A DNA stretch of 64,000 bases from Roseovarius sp. MMSF_3350. GTDB taxonomy: Bacteria; Pseudomonadota; Alphaproteobacteria; Rhodobacterales; Rhodobacteraceae. The stretch lies in the NCBI RefSeq assembly GCF_030733425.1, contig NZ_JASHIZ010000008.1, positions 117,094 through 181,093 on the forward strand. Reading direction: 5' to 3'. Made by a program: the position numbers and the translations under genes. Shown one piece after another: positions 1 through 8,630 of this stretch; position 1 is the stretch's first letter, and every line of letters begins with the position of its first letter. The notes under the pieces were generated by a model. The model did not search any database. It was given only the letters and a program-made list of their open reading frames with translations, and was not told the DNA's origin.

Positions 1-458
1 TGCAAATCCAGCACCGCCGACTGTGTCCGCCCTGCCAGCAGCGCCCGACCCTGTTCCAGCGTCAAGGTGCGCGGAAAGGCGAAGAAATACATCTGCTGCC
101 CGAATTGCGGCAGCGGCCGTTCCCGCAACAGAGTGGCGCCCGCGGTGACCAGCGCCTGCACCGCGCCCGCCGCCTGCCCCCGGTTGACCAGCAGCACGTA
201 TTCCGGCGAGCCATCGGTGGCCTGCACCTCATCCCGTGCCGCCCGTCGCAGCCCACCGGTCGGTTTCTTGCGCGGGTTGTTGCCCGCGTCCCCGCCCCGG
301 CCGCCGGTGCCCTGCTGCACTTGGAAAAGGCCGGGAACACCGCACGCCCCGGCGCACGCAGGCTCGGCCACCGCCACCGCCGCGCGCGCGCCCTGCGGCA
401 TCAAGGCCAACACCAGACACAGCGTTGCAACGGCAGTCAGGAAGCGAAGGAAATTCAT
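1..458 (-). CDS. Secreted protein, N-terminal part (possible subtilase-type peptidase), cut by window edge
   Basis: Only about 152 N-terminal codons are inside the window. The product begins with a clear signal peptide (MNFLRFLTAVATLCLVLAL..., cleavage probably near residues 26-29). A Gly/Arg-rich low-complexity stretch follows, and then a compact region (about residues 80-150) with an alternating strand/helix pattern. The ATG lies one base after the stop of the anti-sigma gene, so the two are translationally coupled. In Rhodobacteraceae, ECF sigma/anti-sigma pairs are often followed by an S8 serine peptidase, and the visible part would fit its propeptide. No catalytic residue lies inside the window, so the peptidase label is inference. 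Confidence 0.55.
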   Translation of the reverse strand, partial: MNFLRFLTAVATLCLVLALMPQGARAAVAVAEPACAGACGVPGLFQVQQGTGGRGGDAGNNPRKKPTGGLRRAARDEVQATDGSPEYVLLVNRGQAAGAVQALVTAGATLLRERPLPQFGQQMYFFAFPRTLTLEQGRALLAGRTQSAVLDL

Positions 459-459
459 G

Positions 460-1086
460 TCATTCAGCGCTTTCAACAATATCGTCCCGCGCCATCAATG
501 CCGTCACGGCCTCGGCGCGCGCCGCGTCATCAGGGGCAGCCAGCGTGTAAAGCCCGATCGCCGACGGCCCGTCCACGATCACCAGCCCCTGCTCCAGCAG
601 CAGCGCCCGGATCTCCGCCTCCGCGGCATCCTCGGCAAAGGCCACGCGGATCGTGAACTCCGCGCTCGCCGCCGGGCTTTCACCACCGGCCAGTTCAAAA
701 TCTGTACCGCCATCATACCCGATATACGCGGTTTGCGCCACAACCAGACCGAATAACACAACCGCCGCGATCTTCCAGAAGCTGCCGGGCGCCGTCGGCA
801 GGTTCGCCGCCTCCGGCAGACCGGCCTGCGGCACCACCGGGCTTACCGCCTCGGCGTCGATCTCGCGCATCAGCCGGGCCAGGCCCATCTCGCCAGGCGA
901 TTGCACCTCTTTGGCCTGCATCTCGCTGCGCATGGCCTTCAGCGCTTCCAGCTCTCCGGCCAGTTGCGGGTCGGCGGCCACGGCGGCCTCGACGGCGGCG
1001 CGTTCCTCGCCTTCCAACGTGTCATTGGCCAGAAAAACCAGCAGGGCCTCGATCTCGTCGCGAGACAAATCCATTCTGTCGGTCAT
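460..1086 (-). CDS. Membrane-anchored anti-sigma factor
   Basis: 208 residues. The N-terminal half (about 1-80) is helical and acidic, like the sigma-binding part of anti-sigma factors. No zinc-binding His/Cys cluster is visible. A single membrane helix spans about residues 103-123 (FWKIAAVVLFGLVVAQTAYI). The periplasmic C-terminal part (about 140-208) is small and looks like a beta-alpha-beta unit. The start was set at the ATG that overlaps the sigma factor stop as ATGA; an upstream in-frame start would lie inside the sigma gene. Expected role: hold the ECF sigma factor at the membrane until an envelope signal releases it. Confidence 0.8.
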   Translation of the reverse strand: MTDRMDLSRDEIEALLVFLANDTLEGEERAAVEAAVAADPQLAGELEALKAMRSEMQAKEVQSPGEMGLARLMREIDAEAVSPVVPQAGLPEAANLPTAPGSFWKIAAVVLFGLVVAQTAYIGYDGGTDFELAGGESPAASAEFTIRVAFAEDAAEAEIRALLLEQGLVIVDGPSAIGLYTLAAPDDAARAEAVTALMARDDIVESAE

Positions 1087-1634
1087 GACCGCACCTCCAT
1101 CCGCCCCGAAAGGCAATGCAGCAGCAGTTTCTTGGCGTGAAAGACCCGTGTCTTGATCGTGCCTTCGGGCACCTCGGCCACGGTGGCGATCTCGCCGTAG
1201 CTCATGTCCTGGTAGAAGGCCAGTTCCACCGCCGCCCGGTGCTGCGGCTTGAGCTGATCCATGCAGTAACGCAGATGCTCCGCCTCCTGCGCAGAGGCCA
1301 GGCAGGCTGCCGCGTCGGGGCTGTCATCGACCCGCTCGTCGACCTCGTCGGTCAGGTCGACCCGTTTGTGTTTGCGAAAATGATCCATCGTTTTCCTGTA
1401 GGCTATGCCGAATACCCATGTTTTCACCGTCGACCGACCCTCAAAGCGCCCTGCCGAGCGCCAGATGTCCATGAAGACGTCATGCTGTATGTCGGCCGCC
1501 TCATGCGGATCGTTCATTTTCGATACGATGAACCGGAAAACCGGCTTTTCCAGCTCCTTGTAGAAGGCGGCAAAGGCGGTCCGGTCGCCATCGGCCATGC
1601 GCTTCAGAAGATCTGCCAGGTCCTTGTTCTGCAT
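1083..1634 (-). CDS. ECF-family RNA polymerase sigma factor
   Basis: 183 residues from the chosen ATG. Region sigma2 is visible at the N-terminus (DLADLLKRMADGDRTAFAAF, then DIQHDVFMDIWRSAGRFEGR, with W as in the -10 recognition helix). Region sigma4 is at the C-terminus (LKPQHRAAVELAFYQDMSYG, then EVPEGTIKTRVFHAKKLL). A longer reading with 14 extra Arg/Ala-rich residues is possible, but the family normally begins close to the chosen Met. It is first in a three-gene unit with its anti-sigma (4-base overlap) and a secreted protein. It probably controls an envelope or oxidative stress response and its own operon. Confidence 0.9.
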   Translation of the reverse strand: MQNKDLADLLKRMADGDRTAFAAFYKELEKPVFRFIVSKMNDPHEAADIQHDVFMDIWRSAGRFEGRSTVKTWVFGIAYRKTMDHFRKHKRVDLTDEVDERVDDSPDAAACLASAQEAEHLRYCMDQLKPQHRAAVELAFYQDMSYGEIATVAEVPEGTIKTRVFHAKKLLLHCLSGRMEVRS

Positions 1635-1771
1635 GCTGCACCGTCGCTTGCCCCTGCGCGCCATCGCAGGCGCCACCCGCCACAGGATGCAATGGGATCG
1701 CCCGCGCGGTCAAAGCCTAACATGCAAACTGCGTCCTGCCGGGGTCCGTCACACGCGACCAAAACGCGAAT

Positions 1772-2701
1772 TCAGGGCAATTGACCCAGCCAAAGCCAGA
1801 TCGTCAGCCCGGACAGGGCCGTCGCCACCAGCACTGTCGTCGCCGCCACCCGCATTGCCCGGCCATACATGCTGGCAAAGATATAGGCATTGATCCCCGG
1901 CGCCATCGCCGCCGTCAGCACCGCCGAGCGTGTCGCCTCGACCGGCAGGGCAAAGGCAAGGCCCAGACCCCGCGTGATCAGCGGATGTACCACCAGACCG
2001 ATCAGGCACAGGTACAGCACCAGCCGCAGATCGCCTTCGGGCCGGTAGCTGGCCAGAACCCCGCCCAATCCGAAGAGCGCCGCGGGAAGGGCCGAGCGCA
2101 CCAGCAAATCCAGCGCATCGTTCACCGTTCCAGGCAAAGGCAGACCGCTCAGGTTGACGACAAAGCCCAGCAGGATGCCGAGGATCAGCGTATTGGAAAA
2201 CATCGCCTTCGCCACCCGCATCGCAAAGCCCGCACCGGCCTGTCCCTTGGCGCGGACGATCTCCATCGTCGTGATCCCGACGCCATAGCAGAAGGGCGAG
2301 TGCATCGCGATGATCGCATAGTTCGCCTCCAGCGCGTCGGGGCCGTAGGCGCGTTCGGTCAGCGGCAGCCCCAGCAGGAGCGAGTTCGAGAACAGGCAGC
2401 AAAAGCCGATGGCGACGCAATCCTCCCACGGGCGCCCGAACAGGAACCGGCCGCCAAGCATTCCCAGCGCGAACCCGGACAATGCCCCGGCATAGAAACT
2501 CAGCAGCACCCGCCAGTTGAAATGCTGTCCGAGATCAAGCCGCGCGATAGCCACGAACAGCAGGCAGGGGATCGCAAAGCTCTGGGTGAACTTCATCAGC
2601 CCGTCGACGCCGCTCTGGCTGAACCAGCCGCGCCAGACCGCCACGTAGCCGAACCCGATGACCATGAAGACCGGCAGGATGACGTCCAGCAGGGCCTGCA
2701 A
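1772..2701 (-). CDS. AEC family transporter (auxin-efflux-carrier type)
   Basis: 309 residues with about ten hydrophobic segments and the split five-plus-five helix layout of the AEC/BART superfamily. The N-terminal sequence (LLDVILPVFMVIGFGYVAVW) is typical of bacterial members annotated as permeases for malonate or other carboxylates. The start is a TTG four bases after the stop of the preceding MBL gene; no closer ATG fits. It sits at the end of the housekeeping chain that starts with the D-Ala-D-Ala carboxypeptidase. The substrate cannot be read from the sequence. Confidence 0.85.
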   Translation of the reverse strand: MQALLDVILPVFMVIGFGYVAVWRGWFSQSGVDGLMKFTQSFAIPCLLFVAIARLDLGQHFNWRVLLSFYAGALSGFALGMLGGRFLFGRPWEDCVAIGFCCLFSNSLLLGLPLTERAYGPDALEANYAIIAMHSPFCYGVGITTMEIVRAKGQAGAGFAMRVAKAMFSNTLILGILLGFVVNLSGLPLPGTVNDALDLLVRSALPAALFGLGGVLASYRPEGDLRLVLYLCLIGLVVHPLITRGLGLAFALPVEATRSAVLTAAMAPGINAYIFASMYGRAMRVAATTVLVATALSGLTIWLWLGQLP

Positions 2702-2705
2702 CGGA

Positions 2706-3503
2706 TTAGTCCCTGTAGGTGATCACCATGCCGTCAAAAGCCGGGGTGATATGGTCGGGGGTTTCGTCGACAAGAGTCTGGTAGTCCATGTCGATATGCA
2801 TGTTGGTCAGCACGCCGCGGCGCGGGGCGGCGCGCGCCAACCACTCCAGCGATTGCTCCAGATGGGCATGTGTCGGATGCGGCGTGCGTCGCAGCGCGTC
2901 GAGAACCCAGCAATCCAGCCCTTTCAGGATGTCCCAGCTTTCGTCGGGGATCGCTGCCACGTCCGGCAGATAAGCGAGGTCGCCAACCCGGAACCCCAGC
3001 GCGTCGATCGAGCCGTGGTTGACCTCGAAGGGCCGCAGGGTAATGGGCCCGCCCTGCCCCTCGATCACCACGTCGCCCTTGATCGTGTGCATGTCGAGTA
3101 TCGGCGGGTAGGGGCTGTCCTCTGGCTGGATGAAGGCATAACCGAAGCGCGCGTACAGAGCATTCTGCGTGTCGCCATCGGCCCAGACCGGCAGGCGCTG
3201 ACGCATGTTGAAGACGATCATCCGCAGATCGTCCAGCCCGTGCACGTGGTCGGCATGGGCATGGGTATAGACCACCGCGTCAAGCGTCCCCACACCGGCA
3301 TCCAGAAGCTGCGCGCGCAGGTCGGGCGAGGTGTCGATCAGCACGCGCGTGATGCCGTCCTCGCCCTCGCGCTCGATCAGCATCGAGCAGCGGCGGCGAT
3401 AGTTCCTGGGGTTCTCGGGATCGCAATCGCCCCAATGTCCGCCAAGGCGCGGCACGCCGCCGGACGACCCGCAGCCCAGGATGGTGAACCGCGTCTCTCC
3501 CAT
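2706..3503 (-). CDS. MBL-fold metallohydrolase (PhnP-like)
   Basis: 265 residues. It opens with the phosphodiesterase-type MBL signature (FTILGCGSSGGVPRLGG) and carries the metal-binding motif HAHADHVHGLDD. Later conserved metal sites are seen as a GDLAYLPDVA segment and a C-terminal HAHLEQSLEW. This subgroup resembles PhnP/RNase Z-like phosphodiesterases. In Rhodobacteraceae it commonly follows tatD, as here, with a one-base TGATG overlap. Expected to be cytoplasmic and to use zinc or manganese; the physiological substrate is unknown. Confidence 0.85.
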   Translation of the reverse strand: MGETRFTILGCGSSGGVPRLGGHWGDCDPENPRNYRRRCSMLIEREGEDGITRVLIDTSPDLRAQLLDAGVGTLDAVVYTHAHADHVHGLDDLRMIVFNMRQRLPVWADGDTQNALYARFGYAFIQPEDSPYPPILDMHTIKGDVVIEGQGGPITLRPFEVNHGSIDALGFRVGDLAYLPDVAAIPDESWDILKGLDCWVLDALRRTPHPTHAHLEQSLEWLARAAPRRGVLTNMHIDMDYQTLVDETPDHITPAFDGMVITYRD

Positions 3504-4309
3504 CAGGCGGCGGCTTTCCATTGGGCGGCCTTCCAGAACAGCCGGTCGAAATTGCCCTGCGTCTGTGCGGCGAAGTCGGGCCAGTCCATGCCGAAAACCT
3601 CTGCCCCCACCTTGGCCGTGTGCACGGTATAGGCAGGCTCGTTGCGCTTGCCGCGATAGGGCGGCGGGGCCAGATAGGGCGCGTCGGTTTCCACCAATAT
3701 GCGGTCCACCGGAGCGGTTGCGAATATGTCGCGCAACTCCTGGCTCTTGGGAAAGGCCGAGATGCCCGACATCGACAGGTAGAAGCCGAGCTCGAGCGCC
3801 GTCCTGGCCAGCGCCGCGCCGGACGAAAAGCAATGCATCACGCAGCTGTATGCGCCGGCCCTGTGCTCTTCGGTCAGGATACGCGCCATGTCCTCGTCGG
3901 CATCCCGCGCGTGGATGATCAGCGGCAGGCCGGTCTGACGTGCCGCCTCGATATGCAGGCGCAGACTCTTCTGCTGTGCATCCGCACTCTCGGCGGTATA
4001 GTGGTAATCCAGCCCCGTCTCGCCGATACCCACGAATTTGGGATGCGTCGCCAGTGCCACCAGTTCGTCCACCGTGGCCATCGGCTCGTCCGCCACGCTC
4101 ATCGGATGGGTCCCGGCCGCATAGAAGACCTCGTCATGCGCCTCGGCAATCGCCCGCACCTGCGGCTCCAGCCGCAGCTTGGTGCAAATCGTGACCATGC
4201 GGGTGACGCCAGCCTCGACCGCGCGGGCAATGACGTCGTCACGCTCTTCGTCGAAGGTCTCGAAATCAAGATGGCAATGGCTGTCGGTGATCTGGACTTG
4301 GTCGGTCAT
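3503..4309 (-). CDS. tatD: TatD family hydrolase (3'-5' deoxyribonuclease)
   Basis: 268 residues. The N-terminal DSHCHLDF provides the HxH metal ligands (His11, His13). The second-metal Glu sits in GIGETGLDYHY, and further ligands in IIHARDADEDM, MHCFSSG and ILVETDAPYLAP. TatD proteins are TIM-barrel metal-dependent 3'-5' exonucleases acting on DNA, linked to repair and DNA quality control. The start is the ATG 22 bases after the holB stop; the longer upstream reading only continues into holB sequence. The order holB-tatD-MBL hydrolase is a common alphaproteobacterial arrangement. Confidence 0.93.
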   Translation of the reverse strand: MTDQVQITDSHCHLDFETFDEERDDVIARAVEAGVTRMVTICTKLRLEPQVRAIAEAHDEVFYAAGTHPMSVADEPMATVDELVALATHPKFVGIGETGLDYHYTAESADAQQKSLRLHIEAARQTGLPLIIHARDADEDMARILTEEHRAGAYSCVMHCFSSGAALARTALELGFYLSMSGISAFPKSQELRDIFATAPVDRILVETDAPYLAPPPYRGKRNEPAYTVHTAKVGAEVFGMDWPDFAAQTQGNFDRLFWKAAQWKAAA

Positions 4310-4331
4310 GGGGCCTTGGATGTGACGGTGC

Positions 4332-5492
4332 TCAGAGGGATGTAGCGGTCTGCTGCAATTTGAACACCGTATCAAGCACGAGGGCCGCAGGGTCAAGGTT
4401 GACCGCCCGCCCGTGACGCGCCCGTGCGCCGACCTCTTGCGCGCAATCGGCCCAGGCCCGTGCCTGAACCGGGTTGCCCGCCAGCTTGCCGATCGCCTCG
4501 GCCTCGCCCGACACGGCCTCGGGCGGCAGGATGCCCGTGGCCCCCGCCCGCGCAACGCGGGCCAGGAACATGTCCATCAGCGCCAGCAGCAGGTCCAGCT
4601 TCTGCTCGGCGCCGCGCTGCGCCGTTGCCTCGGCCAGCTTGATCGCGCGCGGCCGGTCCAGCATCGGCAGGCTTGCCGCCAGACCCACGATCTCGGCATA
4701 GATCTTCAGCCCGTCAAGGTTGTAAAGCCGCACCGCCTCGCCGGCCGAGCCGCCGGAAAGCTCCGCCAGTCCCGGTGCCTGGCCACCGGGGTCGATCCCC
4801 GCCTGGTCCAGCGCCGCGATCACGTCCTCGGGGCTCAGCCGGTCCAGTCGCAACTCGCGGCAGCGCGAACGGATCGTCGGCAACAGCCGCGCAGGCTGAT
4901 GCGCGATCAGCAGCAGCGTGGTGCGCGCCGGCGGCTCCTCCAGCATCTTCAACAGCGCGTTCGCCGCCGAGGTGTTCATCTCGTCGGCGGCGTCGATGAT
5001 GACCACCCGCCGCCCGCCATCTATTGCGCTCAGGTTCACGAAATCGGCCAGCTCGCGCACCTCGTCCACCCGAATCTCGCGCGAGAACTTGCCCTCCTCG
5101 AAATTCTTCTGACGGTCATTGTCGCTGGTGCCCTGCCCGCCGCGCCGCACAAGGTGCAGCCCCGGCTCGGACCCCGCCAGCACGCGCCGCGTCACCGGGT
5201 GGTCGTCCGCAATCTCCAGGCTGTCGGGCGCGGGCAGCGCATCGCCGAAAAGCCCCCCGCCATCCGCCTCGGGGTCCGGTGTGGCCAGCAGGAACCGCGC
5301 GATCCGCCAGGCCAGCGTTGCCTTGCCCACGCCGCGAGGCCCATGGATCAGCCAGCCGTGATGCAACCGCCCCGTGTTGAACGCCTGCAAAAATGCGCCC
5401 TGCGCGGCCTCCTGCCCGTAAAGGCGAGCGGTCTCGGCCGGGTGCGGCGCGCCTTCGACGCGGTCGGGAAGCGGGATGTCACGGTCCATCAT
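4332..5492 (-). CDS. holB: DNA polymerase III subunit delta'
   Basis: 386 residues, an AAA+ clamp-loader subunit. Walker A-like GPRGVGKATLA is at residues 51-61; sensor and Walker B regions follow (RRVVIIDAADEMNTSAANAL). The LLKMLEEPPARTTLLLIAHQ block is highly characteristic of delta'. The C-terminal third is the variable clamp-loader collar domain. It overlaps the tmk stop as ATGA. As in many bacteria, tmk and holB are neighbours. It would work with DnaX and HolA to load the beta clamp. Confidence 0.95.
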   Translation of the reverse strand: MMDRDIPLPDRVEGAPHPAETARLYGQEAAQGAFLQAFNTGRLHHGWLIHGPRGVGKATLAWRIARFLLATPDPEADGGGLFGDALPAPDSLEIADDHPVTRRVLAGSEPGLHLVRRGGQGTSDNDRQKNFEEGKFSREIRVDEVRELADFVNLSAIDGGRRVVIIDAADEMNTSAANALLKMLEEPPARTTLLLIAHQPARLLPTIRSRCRELRLDRLSPEDVIAALDQAGIDPGGQAPGLAELSGGSAGEAVRLYNLDGLKIYAEIVGLAASLPMLDRPRAIKLAEATAQRGAEQKLDLLLALMDMFLARVARAGATGILPPEAVSGEAEAIGKLAGNPVQARAWADCAQEVGARARHGRAVNLDPAALVLDTVFKLQQTATSL

Positions 5493-6100
5493 GTCAGGCG
5501 CGGTTCTACCGCAGCCCGCACATCCGCCGCAATCGCTTCGATCCCACGGTTGCCGTCGACCACAACGAAGCGGTCTGAAAATTCGTCCGCAAGGTCCAGG
5601 AACCCCTGCCGCATCTGCGCCTGCAGGCTGGCGCCAAAGCTCTCGAACCGCTCTTCGCTGCCGCCGCGCGACAAAGCGCGCTCCAGCCCAGTGCCCGGGT
5701 CCATGTCGATCAGGACAGTCAGGTCCGGCTCACGCCCGATCATCAGCTCGTGCAGCGCATCGACCTTTTGGCGCAAATCGCCCCGGCTCAGCCCCTGGTA
5801 CATGCGCGTGCTGTCGGCGAAACGGTCACAGATCACCATTTTCCCGGCCGCCAGCGCAGGCTCGATCAGCCGTTCAAGGTGGTCCCGCCGCGCCGCGGTG
5901 AACAGAAGCAATTCGGTCTCGGCCGCGCCTTCCAGCACCAGCTTGCGGATTTCCTCGGCGCCCTCGCTGCCGCCCGGCTCGCGCGTCAGGATCACCTCGC
6001 GGCCCGTGCCTTGCAGATGCTCTGCCAATAGGCGGGCCTGCGTGGACTTGCCCGACCCGTCGATTCCTTCAAAGGTGACGAAGCGGCCCTTCCCGCTCAA
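5489..6100 (-). CDS. tmk: Thymidylate kinase
   Basis: 203 residues. P-loop GIDGSGKST at residues 12-20; the LTREPGGS motif and DR box (VICDRFADST) identify dTMP kinase, which phosphorylates dTMP to dTDP in dTTP synthesis. The start codon is TTG, and its last two bases share the TGA stop of the upstream dacA-like gene (TTGA overlap). No ATG lies near, and the reading begins exactly where the family begins, so the TTG start is well supported. The gene is coupled to both neighbours. Confidence 0.95.
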   Translation of the reverse strand: MSGKGRFVTFEGIDGSGKSTQARLLAEHLQGTGREVILTREPGGSEGAEEIRKLVLEGAAETELLLFTAARRDHLERLIEPALAAGKMVICDRFADSTRMYQGLSRGDLRQKVDALHELMIGREPDLTVLIDMDPGTGLERALSRGGSEERFESFGASLQAQMRQGFLDLADEFSDRFVVVDGNRGIEAIAADVRAAVEPRLT

Positions 6101-7263
6101 AGCGCACCCTCGGGCCCCTGCTGCAAGCGTTTCAACAGCACACCGGCGACGGTCTTCAGCCGCACGGCAAAGCCGCCCACGGCAACGCTTTCGGCAGCCA
6201 CGAGCGGCACGCGCATTTCAGGCAGCCCCTCGGGCGTGAACACCAGCTCGCCCAGTTCGTCGCCCTGCGCGATGGGCGCGCTCACGGGGCCTTCATAGAC
6301 CACCTCGGCCTTCATGTTGTCCGAGCCCAGCACCGGGACCAGCGTCGTCAGGTCTTTGGCAGGGGTCAGCCCTACGGTTGCCGTGCTTCCCATCCAGACG
6401 TTGGCGCGCGAGACTTCGCTGCCGGCCTTGACGATCTCTTTTTCGGCAAATTGGCGAAAGGACCAGTTCACAAGGGCTTCCGCCTCTTGTGCTCTTTGGG
6501 CAGCCGTTTCCAGTCCCGACAGCACGAACACCACGCGGCGCCCGCCCTGTTCGGCCGAGCCGGTAAGCCCATAGCCGGCGGCTTCGGTATGCCCGGTCTT
6601 AAGGCCGTCCGCCCCGATCCCCAGCTTCAGCAGGGGGTTGCGGTTCTGCGTGTTCTGCGGCGCGCGGCCGTCGAATTCGTACTCGGTTTCGGCGAACATC
6701 GGATAGAAGTTCGGGAAATCCACGATCAGCCGCTCGGCCAGGATCGCAAGGTCGCGCATGCTCATCCGGTGTCCTGCGGCGGGCCAGCCGTTCGAGTTGG
6801 CGAAGGTCGAGTTCGTCATGCCCATGTCCCGCGCCTTCTGGGTCATGAACCGGGCGAACCCGGCCTCCGTGCCGTCAGGGCTCAGCGCCTCGGCAATCAC
6901 CGCGCAGGCGTCGTTGCCCGACAGCACGATGATCCCGCGCAACAGATCCTCGACGCTCACCCGGTCGGTGGTGTCAAGGAACATGGTCGAGCCGCCATAG
7001 CTCATCGCATGCTGCGACACCGGCAGCTTTTCCTGCAGGGAAAGCCGCCCGTCGCGAATGGCCTCGAACGCCACGTATAGCGTCATCAGCTTGGACATCG
7101 AGGCCGGCGGCAAAGGCTCGTCGGCGTTCCGGCTGAGCAGGACGGTCCCGGTTCCCAGATCCTTCACATACGCGGCCTTGGCGCTGGTGTCGAAAGCCTG
7201 CGCCGGCAAGGAAAGCGCAATCACCGCGACACAGGCGGTCAGAAGTCGTGCAAGAAGGGTCAT
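6097..7263 (-). CDS. dacA: D-alanyl-D-alanine carboxypeptidase (PBP5/6 family)
   Basis: 388 residues. A signal peptide ends near residue 23 (LPAQA). The active-site motifs of S11 penicillin-binding proteins are all present: SxxK as SMSK (Ser55, Lys58), SxN as SGN in VLSGNDACAV, and KTG in LKTGHTEAAG. The C-terminal domain (about 280-388) has the PBP5-like beta-rich form. It trims the terminal D-Ala of peptidoglycan pentapeptides in the periplasm. It is separated by 14 bases from the SPOR lipoprotein gene upstream, so both are probably cotranscribed. Confidence 0.95.
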   Translation of the reverse strand: MTLLARLLTACVAVIALSLPAQAFDTSAKAAYVKDLGTGTVLLSRNADEPLPPASMSKLMTLYVAFEAIRDGRLSLQEKLPVSQHAMSYGGSTMFLDTTDRVSVEDLLRGIIVLSGNDACAVIAEALSPDGTEAGFARFMTQKARDMGMTNSTFANSNGWPAAGHRMSMRDLAILAERLIVDFPNFYPMFAETEYEFDGRAPQNTQNRNPLLKLGIGADGLKTGHTEAAGYGLTGSAEQGGRRVVFVLSGLETAAQRAQEAEALVNWSFRQFAEKEIVKAGSEVSRANVWMGSTATVGLTPAKDLTTLVPVLGSDNMKAEVVYEGPVSAPIAQGDELGELVFTPEGLPEMRVPLVAAESVAVGGFAVRLKTVAGVLLKRLQQGPEGAL

Positions 7264-7277
7264 GGGGAGGTTCCGTA

Positions 7278-8216
7278 TCAGTTTGTTACAGCGTATGCAT
7301 CATCAAAACCGACGTCCTTGACCTTTTTCAACAGGACAGATTGTTCCGACGCACTCTGCGCGGGTCCCACGATCACCCGCCAGAAGGTCTTGCCCTGCGA
7401 GCTCTGTTTTTTAACGGTCGGCACCATGCCCTCCTGCCGCATGGCGGTGGCGGTATTCCGCGCATTCTGCTCGACCGAGAAGATGCCGATCTGCAGATAG
7501 GGCTTGGACAGGGACGAGCCCGCCTGCACCGGCGTCGCCGCGGCGGGGGTCGCTTGCGGGGCCGGTTCGGTGGCCACGGCGGGCGTCGTACCCGCGGTCT
7601 GGGTCGCCGGGCTCACCGGATCGATGGCCTCGGCGCTTTCGATCGCGGCGGCAGCCCCGGCCAGCGGGTCCAGAGTGGTCTGTTCGACCGTAGCAGGGGC
7701 CAGCGAGCCAGTCTCACCTTCGGTCTCGGCGGCGGCCAGCGCTTCGGGGTCCGGCGCAGACTCCCGGCGCAGGGCGGTCACGTTCAACTGCGACGGCGCA
7801 CCGGCCAGCATGCCCAGAGCATCGGCGGCATCGGACGAGACCTGAAAGATCGGCCCCGGATTGCTGCGTTCCCGGCGGAAGAGCGCGCCGATCACGAACT
7901 TGTCGTTCTTGGTGTTGCGGATGATGACGCGCTCGGGCTCCTGCACGTCGGGGTGCGCGACCCACACGCCACCCAGCGACGGGCGGCCGTCCCACAGGCC
8001 CTTGTCGGTCACCTGGAAGACATCCGGCGCTTCCACGTCCCGCTCGATCAGTTTGACCGAGTTGTCCGCCGAGGTCACCTCGTCGGTCTCATTGGCTTGC
8101 GATTTGAAAAGGCCGAATTCTCCGCCCTCGGTGCAACCGCTCAGAACCAGCGCAATCACGCTGGAGGCGGTGATCAGGCGCACGCGCGCACCTTTGCCCG
8201 TCCATTGAAATATCAT
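7278..8216 (-). CDS. SPOR domain-containing lipoprotein
   Basis: 312 residues. A lipobox (VLSGC) predicts lipid attachment at Cys28. The middle region (about 80-150) carries a conserved block around GVWVAHPDVQEPERVIIRN and GALFRRERSNPGP that recurs in alphaproteobacterial relatives and has some resemblance to RlpA-like proteins. A Pro/Ala/Thr linker follows. The C-terminal SPOR domain (about 238-312; YLQIGIFSVEQNA..., FWRVIVGP) binds denuded peptidoglycan at division sites. Start chosen at the ATG directly before the signal sequence. Its place upstream of dacA fits a role in cell-wall remodelling. Confidence 0.85.
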   Translation of the reverse strand: MIFQWTGKGARVRLITASSVIALVLSGCTEGGEFGLFKSQANETDEVTSADNSVKLIERDVEAPDVFQVTDKGLWDGRPSLGGVWVAHPDVQEPERVIIRNTKNDKFVIGALFRRERSNPGPIFQVSSDAADALGMLAGAPSQLNVTALRRESAPDPEALAAAETEGETGSLAPATVEQTTLDPLAGAAAAIESAEAIDPVSPATQTAGTTPAVATEPAPQATPAAATPVQAGSSLSKPYLQIGIFSVEQNARNTATAMRQEGMVPTVKKQSSQGKTFWRVIVGPAQSASEQSVLLKKVKDVGFDDAYAVTN

Positions 8217-8418
8217 GTTTCGTCCCTTGCCTGTCATGCACCGTTTTGGGTGCGGGTGCCGGTTTTCCGGCGTTTGCTCGAGCGCGCAGTTGCCTGCGCC
8301 TGCATACAGAATAACCGCTCCGGGCCGTTCTGAAAAGTCTGCAAAGCGATTCCAGCCAAAATCCACGACAACTGATGCCTTTAAGAATCGCCGAAGCCAC
8401 AGTAACACGTCCCAATGC

Positions 8419-8508
8419 GGAGGTTTGGCAGAGTGGTCGAATGCACCGGTCTTGAAAACCGGCGGGCGTGAAAGCGTCCCCAGGGTTCGAATCCCTGAGC
8501 CTCCGCCA
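8419..8508 (+). tRNA. tRNA-Ser (anticodon UGA)
   Basis: A 90-base class II tRNA. Acceptor GGAGGTT (8419-8425) pairs with AGCCTCC, followed by discriminator G and an encoded CCA (8506-8508). The anticodon stem CCGGT/ACCGG encloses the loop CTTGAAA, with anticodon TGA at 8453-8455. A long variable arm, typical of serine tRNAs, precedes the T arm CAGGG-TTCGAAT-CCCTG. It lies alone on the plus strand between two minus-strand operons. Confidence 0.97.
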
Positions 8509-8630
8509 CATGCTCGGCACGCAGACGAGCAAGCCGTTAAACTCACTTTCATTTCACGTTTCAGCCCGGAAAGCGTCATGAATACCGTGGGTTTCGCCAG
8601 ACACGCAGCTCCAGCGACTATTCCCCAACC
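8509..8630. other. Short intergenic region after tRNA-Ser
   Basis: About 120 bases between the tRNA and the end of the oxidase operon. No gene and no convincing terminator were seen. tRNA 3' ends are common integration sites, but no integrase or repeated tRNA end is visible nearby. Confidence 0.5.

Noticed and set aside
4413..6239. 608-codon open frame on the plus strand
   Set aside because: Antisense of holB and tmk, which have clear motifs on the minus strand.
8419..8630. Possible integration site at the tRNA-Ser 3' end
   Set aside because: No integrase, no repeated tRNA 3' segment and no mobile genes on either side; the flanks are housekeeping and oxidase operons.
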